Shown here: positions 1 through 10,300 of the stretch, in pieces | Layout: each line of letters begins with the position of its first letter | Numbering within the stretch: the stretch's first letter is position 1 | Origin: Steromphala cineraria | Taxonomy: Eukaryota > Mollusca > Gastropoda > Trochida > Trochidae | Assembly (NCBI GenBank): GCA_916613615.1 | Contig: OU744736.1 | Location: 7,885,724-7,949,723 of the forward strand | Direction of reading: 5' to 3' | Length of the DNA stretch: 64,000 nt | Translations under genes and position numbers: made by a program | Notes under the pieces: generated by a model | What the model was told of the DNA's origin: nothing | The model's input: only the letters and a program-made list of their open reading frames with translations | The model's database searches: none

Positions 1-229
1 GCGTTATTCCTATACATGATGTTATATAACACTTTCAGTGTTTTCTGTACACTGCATAGTGAATAAGTATTCAGCGCTCGAGATAAAGTTTTAAGTTTAA
101 AAAAACTGTATCTCCTTTACCTGAGTAAAGCATAATACAAAAGACTTAGATTTGAATATCAATTACAGCACTTGAATCATACATATGTAATCTACAAAAA
201 ACTTAAATGAAATATATGAAAACACCAAC

Positions 230-527
230 CTTTAGCAAACAGACAGATGTAATTGGTATCGGCTGTAACGTCTTTCAGATATTCATACAGGGTGTGGGTT
301 TGTAAGTAACACACCCTGGTGTGGGTGTCATAGGATACAAAGACACACATCACCTTCATGTCACACATCAGGACACATCTTGTCTTGGAGATGTCTTCAA
401 GCGTTGTCAAGATGTATTTGCTGTTCTTAATACCATCACATTCTGGGTTCGATATGTAGTAAAACGAGAAACAATTACAGCGTAGTACCACTGAGACACA
501 GACAAGGAGATATCCTGCGACCTTCAT
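230..527 (-). CDS. Gene A, exon 1: secreted PAN/apple-like cysteine-rich protein (partial)
   Basis: The frame opens with ATG at 527 and encodes a hydrophobic signal peptide (about residues 1-19), then a short Cys-rich domain with cysteines at residues 30, 51, 55, 61, 73 and 95. A good donor (AAAG/GTTGGT) after position 230 ends the exon in phase 1. The domain aligns with gene B exon 1 (12324-12639): shared CNCF after the signal, P-x-C, a C-x3-C-D step, a YD turn and a C-Y pair, and the same exon phase. The Cys spacing resembles PAN/apple domains of secreted adhesion or lectin-like proteins; that family call is inference. Remaining exons lie beyond the left edge. Function is unknown; extracellular recognition is plausible. 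An alternative is a lineage-specific secreted family without true PAN homology. Confidence 0.7.
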
Positions 528-605
528 TATATCAGTTTCACCCAGACCTATAGTTTCGGTATCTTACGCGGATTCCGCATGGAATAAGACTTTAGAATTT
601 GCTCT

Positions 606-613
606 CTTTTATA
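606..613 (-). promoter_or_regulatory. TATA box of gene A
   Basis: On the minus strand TATAAAAG lies about 80 nt upstream of the gene A start codon, a fitting distance for a TATA promoter with a short 5' UTR of roughly 50 nt. No intervening ATG in a better context was seen. Confidence 0.55.
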
Positions 614-1435
614 ACTAGCAGGAACTAAGAGACAAACATATTATGTCTTATTCTCGTGGTTCCAGACGGGATGTTATAGGCTGTTAACTCCCCGGGCACA
701 TATTTGACAACTTAGTCCTTTTCAAATATTTCCAGCGCTGAAATGTTTTCTGTCAACACGTTTTGATACGGCTGATCAACGACAACACGAACTGAGTATA
801 CTTATAAGCTTAGGGCCATGTCATAGGTGATTTTAAAAAAGCATTACTGCAAACAAAGAGAACATCAATTTCACACGCGTCACATCATGTTAATGATTTT
901 TTTATTGAATCGGTTGAGAAAATTAGCGGACTTATTTGCTCAACATATATCCAAGAGCATATTATTGATTGTACTTCCAAAATAAGTGTTAATTGTAGAA
1001 TAATAAAATACAAGTATAAGCTGGAAACTGGGAATAATTGAACTGTATCAATGGTCCTTATTCCTTTGTTCTCAAAACAACACACTGTTTATTTACAAAT
1101 ATCAATATCATCTATATTGCTTTGAGGCAAATGCAAAAGGAAGCTTAAGAATAAATTTCATTGTTTTCCTCGGTTGAAAGATGTTTGGCCCGTTCGATTA
1201 ATCGAATGCCCTTACTACTTTATCTTCGACAAAGAGTGCCGTTATGGGGGAACAGTGAGTTCGAATAACATGTTTATCTCTTAGTGACACAGCGATTAAT
1301 CAATAGATTACGCAATTAAGAGACGGAAAATCAAGTCTTCTGTGAACTGAATTATCAGATTTTAGTAAATCAATAAGCATGTAACAATGTTATATTTGGA
1401 TTACACTATCTTGAATAGAACAGATTCATGTACCT

Positions 1436-1540
1436 TTTCGGACCGAGTCCCATGAGGGATTCGAACCAACACCCTCAGAGTCAGGCAACACCGCCAGCAA
1501 TGAACATACCGACAACTAACCAACTCGCCCGTTTCGCAAT
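1436..1540 (-). repeat. tRNA-derived SINE head
   Basis: On the minus strand there is a tRNA-like stretch with an A-box-like segment (GAGTTGGTTAGTTG) and a B box (GGTTCGAATCC), ending near GGGACTCGGTC. There is no intact cloverleaf acceptor stem and no anticodon arm I could fold confidently, so this is a SINE head and not a functional tRNA. A degraded relative lies at 32832-33102. Confidence 0.6.
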
Positions 1541-1699
1541 CCACAATGATATGCTCAATTGTCAATGACAATAGCAATATAATTATTGTTATAATATAAG
1601 TGACAAGAAAGGTAATTTTTATCATCAAAGTCAATATTTTATCGGCCATTTTTCCAAATATTTTATTTTGTAATTAGCATAAATATTTCTTCAATGTGT

Positions 1700-3548
1700 T
1701 TTTCCATGAAAGTCATTTTTCCTTCAATTTTTTTTTATCAAAGTACATTTATGTAAAGGTGAAAACCGCCAAAATACAAAGTTGAAAATGATATGATACG
1801 TCCTATTGTTTATATTTTGTGATTAATTGATTATTGATTAATTGATTGGTGATAATATATGTGTTATGTATGTATATATATCTCAATAACTACATTGTGT
1901 AGGTTCACTGGCACTTACATGTAGATTCCTTTATTCAAAATATCAACGTCTTAATATGTAAAAGAATAATTGATAAATGGCTCGAGCTTTTTTTCAGAAT
2001 TGTTACGGAATGATTAAAGCAAATCAACAACAATGTTTTAACCAATTTCTTACCCTCTAAATTAGATTAACAGAGTGTAAGAAATGGCTGTGTAAATGAC
2101 GGATAATCGTACAGACAGACACAGTTGGCTATATTATTATTGTTAACATTATTAAACAAATGAAAGGGTACTAATTCATAGGCAAGTGACACGTATTGCC
2201 ATAACGACGTGTCAAAACAATTTCTGAAAGAAGAACAATCCTGTATGTAGAAAAAGCCCGTTTCTAATTTACTTCTGCACCATACGTGTTTCTTGAGTCT
2301 GTCATTTTGATGTCCGGATGGTGCATGCATGCATATTATAAAAATAAAGCAAACTATATGATCCTGCAAAGGGGCTTTCGTGGAAAAAATCGGCAAATAT
2401 ACAGAGCACTACACTACAAGTGCGATCAGATAATTGCAATGAAAGAAATTCTAGAATTGTACGCAAGTGCTGATTGCGAGATTCAACTCGCTTACCTCCG
2501 AGTGAGACATATATCATTATCACGGTTCCAGCGTAACAAACAAGCCTCCACGGATTAGATCAATCTGTATTTATTTACAATAATTGGATTGCAGCGTTTG
2601 AACAAAAAACAATACACTGATAATTTGCCCGAGACAAATCATACATTTTTTTTTTCAAACTCACTTTTTAAACTTGTTTATTCGTCCATTGACATATGCA
2701 GTACAGCCATGTTAACATGCTACATAAGAGTAGTACCAATTCAGTAATACAGAAGAAATAATGGAACTTTTATCAAATGTATGTGCAACAAATCATACAT
2801 AAGCTGATGTGAGTAAAGATCCCTCACTGCTTATCATAGTTAACAATACGAAAGACGTTAGCAGCATGTTATGAAGCGTCATAAAATCCCTCCTAAAGGT
2901 CGCGGACAGACAGAAAGTGACATCCATAATTGACATACATGACTTGAACCTATGAGAGTAGTGATAGATCACCGGTATATGACCACTTGGTCCGAATATC
3001 AATCAGCAATTGTCGAGAATGAGTTGTTCATGGTTTTCATAGTTGAAATAGTTAACGTCGTGTCTGCGAAATATCACTTGAATGTGTAAAATAAATATAT
3101 GCTTGCTGTTTATTCAAGACCATATTTTACTTTTTGCTTTTGGAAATTATCATAATATATAAATGTAGAATATCTTTAATATGGTTTAAGAAACTCAACT
3201 TCTCACACATGTGTGCAAAGGGCATACATTTGAAACAATTGGATTCCTGTTATTTCAACTTTTATTTGAATTATTATCAGATTCCCGATCAACACTTATA
3301 ACACTTGTTTAATCAGTTACACGTTGTTTACACTCATGTACGTAAATCAAGTACGTCCTATTCTACAAGTCCCTGCTACGTTGAACCCGTCGTCCCATCA
3401 CTCTCACTGCATCCATCTTCTGTGCTTCCGGTACCTGATATATGTCGAACCGCAGAGCCTTCGTTTTGAAATTCGTCGCCTGGATAGCAAAAACATGTAC
3501 ATAAGTGGCCTAAAAATATAACGTTTGTATTCTTTGACCTGTTGTCGT
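1700..3548. other. Intergenic or intronic AT-rich stretch, no gene recognised
   Basis: Open frames here are short, lack homology I can name and have no consistent exon boundaries. The missing 3' exons of gene B (after the donor at 4197) should lie between here and gene A if gene B is complete, but I could not identify them. Confidence 0.4.
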
Positions 3549-3797
3549 CAGTCTAAGTAAACCTAGCTTCAATTATTCTCGCTTTACTCCCGATATTGAG
3601 TCTAGCAAGATGTTGTAGCGGGTCGCGTCAGCCGATCTATCGAATTGACCAATCAGGGATCGTCTTACGCAATAGTCTGTATTCGCACATAAAATGTTGG
3701 AGAGTCATATGTCGGCGGAAAAGGTCGGCTACTACATCTTGTTAGACTCAATATCGGAGTTTAGCGAGAATTATTGAGGCTATGTTTACTCAGACTG
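3549..3797. mobile_element. MITE with about 70-bp terminal inverted repeats
   Basis: The left end from CAGTCTAAGTAAACCTAGC reads, with a few mismatches, as the reverse complement of the right end finishing at ACTCAGACTG. Both arms carry the shared block ATTCTCGC..CGATATTGAGTCTA. The element is about 249 bp with no coding capacity. It is a non-autonomous foldback-type element. Confidence 0.75.
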
Positions 3798-4197
3798 TGT
3801 TATCGTAAGACACGATTCTCCCACATAGCTAGCTTAAGTCACAAATTCTGATCTATCTTTGTTGTAATAAGAGCAGTTTGCAGGATTGAAAGGGGACATG
3901 CCTTAATTGATGCGATCAAATTTCAAAGTGAAATCACCGATGCCGTTTCAATTGCAAACATTTAAAAGCCTTTAAGTTAGTAACTTCTCTTTGCTGTAGG
4001 ATAAGTAGAATGTATCTGTATATCCACTTTGAGTCTTAACTGAGAGATATCTGTAAATTTTGATATCATGAATAAAGATACATTTCTTCACTTATGACAT
4101 ATAAATCATTAAAATTACAATACCCGTAACTTACTTCGGCCAGTATACGTACAAAGGTTTGATATTCCGCTACTTATCATGGTAATGAGACACTTAC

Positions 4198-4371
4198 CGG
4201 CAAGAGACGATTTATTATTCTCGTAGCAGTAGTAATAGGTATTTGTGGCCCAGTCCACACTGACACCCAGTTCCCACCAGGGTCCCGTACACTGATCTGG
4301 CTGAAAGCGATGGAGTTAGCCAACTCGTAGATGAAGATGTATTCCATGAAAACCTCGTGCTCCACTTCGAC
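4198..4371 (-). CDS. Gene B internal exon: F5/8C (FBXL4-like) domain, second part
   Basis: The exon is bounded by acceptor GTACCGCAG and donor CCG/GTAAGTG. It is 174 nt, exactly 58 codons, phase 0 at both ends. It encodes the beta-sandwich segment containing SVRDPGGNWVSVWTGPQ, typical of discoidin-like domains that bind glycans or phospholipids. The usual last strand (TNxIRLExD-type) is missing, consistent with an unseen next exon. It is joined without frame loss to exon 6635-6722. Confidence 0.65.
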
Positions 4372-7300
4372 CTGCGGTACAAATACGCATGATGTAGAGG
4401 GCAGCTTAGAAATCAATTAAATAAGCATCATGATACCACCAATGGGTAAAATATAAAGGATATAGTTTGTTTTGAGTGTGATATCACTTTTCTCTCATAG
4501 AGTGACGGGGTAGAACAAGCATTTCCCTCTGTGCTCGAAAACGTGGTAATTTATGTCCAAAGGGTCTTGACTCGAGAGTTTTCTGGCGATGTCATACCAT
4601 TGTTGATCGTAATTTAGCGACGGCGATGACGTCGCGTTGATTGTAGAAGTGACGTCAAAACATCGTACACATGATATCATCCCCTCTGTGATATTTTCAC
4701 TGACTTGAAAAAGTGATATCACACTCAGTGGCGAGAACACTTTTCTAGAACTGAGAAAACTCAATCTAGTTGGAGAAAACTCGGTCTCTCATCGCTTGGC
4801 AAACAAGAAAAGCCTTTAAAAAGGCAAGCTTTGGTGTACCCGGTTATGTATCACCTATATAGAACCAGGAGATTTAGGGGAGGACGGGGACGGGGACTTT
4901 TACTTGAATAAATTGTTCCAATCGGAGACGCATGTTCTTTGCTCTTTGTTTTGATAGTTAATTACATAGTTAAACGACTCGTTCGTTCCGTTTAAATTTC
5001 AACAATGATAGATACGTCTCCTATCTCAATTATGATATACATCTTTAAACATTAATACGGTTATTCAAATTTAGTTTTGAGTTTAATACAAGAACCAGTG
5101 ATGAACTAGAAGATAAATAGTTGTGCTATTGACTTTCAGGTTAATTACATGTTGCAAGAATAATTTTCCTTAATTGAGTGTTGATCGAATTACAGCCGAA
5201 AGTTGCTGAAAAATTTAGAAATGATCTCAGCTACAAGTTCATAATTTTCATTATATTATAGGATGACATTTAAGAATATTTTGTCATACTTTAGGCTCTA
5301 TATTAATACTTTCTTCGAAAGACACCTTTAATCGTAAATAAATCATCCATAAAGTTTGTTTTGAAACATGAAATTTGAAAATTGCCTGTACAGTATAATT
5401 TTTTCCGTGAAACGTGAGATGCATTGAGTGTACGATCAGTCATTGACAAGGCGGGACATTCAGCGCTCGCGTTTTAGTAAAAAGAATTGGAGGAACCGAA
5501 TTCCTAGTTGATACAAAAATGGAATGTCGTTTCCGAATGTGGAATGCAAAATATAGCCCGAATAATTACAAAACAGCTCACATGCATATGCAAAATTGAT
5601 ATTTATTAATGGTGTAAACGCTCATCTATATATTTTGGAAAATTTACGATATATTTTACATCATAGCATTATTATAATAATCAGTTTCCAAATTAAAGCT
5701 TGCCAATTATTGTGTACCACCCACATGGTCACGTGGGTATAAATTTGCTACAGCACGGTCCATTGGTCGTTGAAATACCAGGATATGCTTAAAACAAATA
5801 TCATTGGCTGAAACTTCTCTTTGAAGTTTCCAAGAGTAATATAGAGAGAAACTTCTGCCATTAGTTTTCAATATCAGATGTTACATAACTTTTGGGTCTC
5901 TGGACCCCAAAGCAATAATAAATATAGTGTCCAATCGGCTCTAAACTTCATTACTCGCCCACTTCAAGCATCCGGAACATATGAGCATATGGAGCTATAG
6001 AACACAGATACGGGTCCAGGGGCTGAGTTCGACGATTTCCCCCAGACACACACCGGGTCATATCAATACATTTAAATGTTTTGAACATAAGGTCGTGTAA
6101 TTCTTCTTGGGTAGGAAAATGATGAAAATAGTTCTAAAAACTTTACAATTCAAATAGATTGAAATACACCATCGACGATTGTTTTTCACATTTTCACATA
6201 TTAAATCAAACTGGTCAACACTGCATACCGGAATGCCATGTGTATCATTGGTTTGTGTTTGTTATATGCTTGTATACTCGAGAAAATAGCATGAAAACAT
6301 CGCTTTCAATTTTTGTGCACGTTTTTGATAATTTATTTACAGTGATAAACAGATGCGTTCTTTTGCATTGAGAGAATATATATATTTTTCAAAATTTTAA
6401 TATGGAATATTTTAATCGACATTGGAACTTCAGGAATCTGACCTCTTTTTTCTATTCCATCATGCGAAAATATAAAATTATCCAGAATGGTTTATCAGTG
6501 CAACTAAAGGTATTCTATTTGACAATCAAACCAAATCGAAATTACAAGATAATTGCAATTAGACAGACTAGTATATGAACAAACTTTCGATATGCAGCTG
6601 TGTATTTACGGAGTGGCCCCGTAAAAAATGTTACCTCAATAAAAGCTGTTGTGTTTTTCTCGGCAATCCATGGAACTCTGTTGCGATAACCTTTTATTAA
6701 GCTTGGCTCATACGGCCCTTGTCTGAAAATAAAACATGTTATTGAAAATTAGTTCTTTTTATTGACAAAAGCATAATTATATATTTTAATCCAATTGATG
6801 GTTTGTCATTTCTACAGTGATCTACACTACTTTGAATTATTCTTTTAACCAGATTAATGTGTTAAATGGCATTTCCTTTATATAGACTGAAGCACAAAAG
6901 AAACGTCACCTTTCTACCTTTTACAATATTTCTCTGATTCATGACGATATTTTTACCAAGACTGGTAAAATATGTCTAATTAATGCAGAATAATAATGCA
7001 CTGCGCCAACATGGTTCCACAAAATAATTTTGGGTAAAACATACACAATTTGCACCAAAAATTGCATTTTCTTTAAAGAATAATGTGCATGCAATTAGGG
7101 CATAATTTTGGTGTAGAATTGATCTTTCATCTAACATCAATATGTAAGAAAAAGAGAACACCCATCAAACTACAATTAACAGTTAAAAAGATGATTGGAT
7201 CGTTTGCTGGGGAGGGAAATGTCAACTCTCAATTCAAAGATCGTTATCAATGCCAATAGTCATAGGTGGTATCAAGTTAATCACAACAGACATGTTGTTC

Positions 7301-10300
7301 AGACGTCAAACTCATCAAAAATCTTGTTTCCAAGGGTGATAACCCTAAGGGAAGAGTTCATTTTACGGCTGCTTCGAGCCATGAAGAAATTTCTCATAGT
7401 GACGTCATAAACTGGAAAATAGTTTGTATCATGCTAGCATTGGAATGAATGTTATCATGAGATGACGTCGCTGAATATTCAACTCCCTCTGACCTTTCAA
7501 GGTCATTATGGAAACTGTTGAAAATGACCTCCGGAGACCCTTATTGTGAGAATCTGTGGAACGTTGGAAGGGCAGAAATGTCTGTTTCGGATCAGAGAAT
7601 ATACTACTCTGTCAAACAGATGGGAATAAAAGGTTGGTTTCATTCAAAAGTAGCTCCTTAATGAAAAACAACAAAATGACATGTTGACAGTACTGCAAAA
7701 GGCAAAAGGTGACATTTTAGGAAATTAATAAAGTTTAAGTGCCTTTTAATGTTGCATGCTTGACAATTTATGCTTTGTGGCTTCTCGTGAAGCCTTAACA
7801 CCGATAATGAGCAGAAAAATAACGTTTTATAAACAATTTTGAAAAGATTGTTTACTGATCGAATACAGGACAATCAACAGTTTGTACTTCAGGTGCCATT
7901 GAAACTAATTTCGTTTTGGATGATGTCAGTGAAACTTGTAATATACGTTATATAAACATTCTTCGTCAAGATTTGCTTTTTTGAAAACAAACAAGTCGAC
8001 GTTTCTTTTGTGCTTCAGTTTATAAGTTATCAAAATATAAAATGATTGTCTACATATGAGTAATCGACAATTTCGTGGATTCCTGAGATGTTATTTTATG
8101 TTTTTTAAAGATTTAAAAAAAGCTCACTGGTTAGATGCGGCTATGACGTTAGTAATCCATTGTTCAACAAGTCCTGAAAAGAATATTTTAATTAGTTACT
8201 GAAACTTAGTTTCCTTATTGAACCAGGTAAGGGTGATCCTTAATGCGAAATACCCGAAGTGTTTACTGAAATGCAAGATATCATCACCAAACGTTTCACA
8301 CGTTTATATATTCATAGCAAACATTGTCAATTCAAAAAGGTATGAAATTATACGGAAATATATCAGAAATGGTTATAGATTACTGACTGTGGCGTCAATC
8401 ATTTCATGCAATCTCATTCAAATCAGATCGAAATTACAAGAAACGTAGCGACGTAGGAGTAGTTTCGATCTGATTTGAATGAGATTGTCATTTCATTATG
8501 CTTAACACAAACAAATCACTGTGTTCTCTTTCGTTTTCTTTCCTTTTCAAATCACCGTGGTAAAGTTTATATTTAGAAGTTAAATCATATGAATTTAACA
8601 TTTTTCATCTATTCAATGAAGAAAGTAATTCTATATGTGTTCAGTGAAAAAGTCAGGGATATGTTTATTGTCATTGTTGGAAATAATATCTCTGTGTACG
8701 CTATGCAAGATTCAGCTAACAAAAGAGATGCAGATTATAATCTGAACAGACATGTTAAACCACAATTAACAAAATTAACATGGCAATCTATCAAGGAAAG
8801 CTTTGTTACGTCCTCTGGTTGGCTTTTTCATAATACCACATGTTTATAAATAATCATGAAATTGAAATTATCGTTATTAAACATTGTTTTTTTATTTCAA
8901 AGCAACCTCAATTAAGGTTAACCTTAAAGGGGCAGAAGCAAGTTTTTTTGATAATGTTATATTTAAAAAAAATTCACTGATAATTGTATGTTAATGAAAA
9001 ATGTATTATTTTGATAGTGTCAAAAATCTCATAACACAAAACAATTATCCATAGTCAGAAGACAAAGTATGAAGATTTACCAAAAAAATCCATTGGCGGC
9101 CACTTTGTGTGAACACTTTTTATACATTTTGTGTAAGAAAAAGGAATCGCATGGCAAAACGTTGCATCATTTATTTGAATTATTACTGCTCCAATTAGTT
9201 TAAATGCATTGCCTGTAAATTGGAACCGTTAATTTTCATTTTCCTGTCATCACCTTATACCCCACCCCTAAAAGCGTGCTACTGCCCCTTTAACTAGTTT
9301 ATTAAAGGAACAGAGACAGCTTTTTACAAACATGTGAGACACACATAAATGAATTCGTAATAATAACTCGAACAAATCACTTTGGGGAAGACACATAAAC
9401 ATCGTGGGGTATTTCTTTTTCCAATTATTTTATTCCAGCAATTGTTTTATACAGTTACATGAGCATGACATAATCATAGTGGTTTTATTTGCCACCACAG
9501 ACAGATATTTAAATAGGGTTCAAAGGCTTAGGTGTACCATTTTTATCAAATGCATTACAACTTTTTTTTACAATGGCAAAAACTTTAAAGTAATTTTCGA
9601 TAGCTTTATCAAAGAAAATGTATGGGCATTAATAAAAACTTTCACTTTCATTTTCAACCAGAATTCTTTTACAAAATCGCAGTCTATAACAAATAACAAA
9701 TAAAAATTTTCTCAGTATTACAAAAGGAACAAATATCATTATTAACAAACTTCATTTGGTAAGTTTTACAATAAGCAGCTTTAGGTTTCTTTTGAAAATG
9801 AATTGACGTCAACGAATATATATTTTTAACGATATCAGAAAAAGAGTTTCAGTTGGGTAAGTTTCACAATGAGGCAGCTTCAATTTTCTTTTGAAAGTGA
9901 AATAACATCAACGAAAATATATGTTTAACGATTTCCAATATATTCGATCAAGGCGTATCCACCTTGAATAAGGTTACTTAGAAACTTCTATATGAAATCC
10001 AATCTTCTATAGCACTACTGTGAAACAACCTCAGCTAATCAATTCCTCTAGCTTGAAAAATCATTCGATTAACCAATATGTTTACTCCAGATAACAGCAA
10101 AAGTCAAATGATTAGACAGACAGAAGACAGAGGGAAGATCTTTATTTCGACTTTGGCCTTTAAAGGGGCAGTAGCACGTTTTTGGATAATTTTATATTCT
10201 AAAATTTTCACTGATAATTGTAAGTTAATGATAAATGTATTATTTTGGTAGTGTCAAAATCTCATTACACAAGCCAATCATCCATAGTCAGAGGACAACG

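Noticed and set aside
1436..1540. Functional tRNA gene
   Set aside because: B box present but no foldable acceptor stem or clear anticodon arm; related degraded copies occur elsewhere.
4495..4764. 89-codon minus-strand frame between gene B exons
   Set aside because: Lies almost wholly within a TIR-bounded MITE, and exons 6635-6722 and 4198-4371 join in phase without it.
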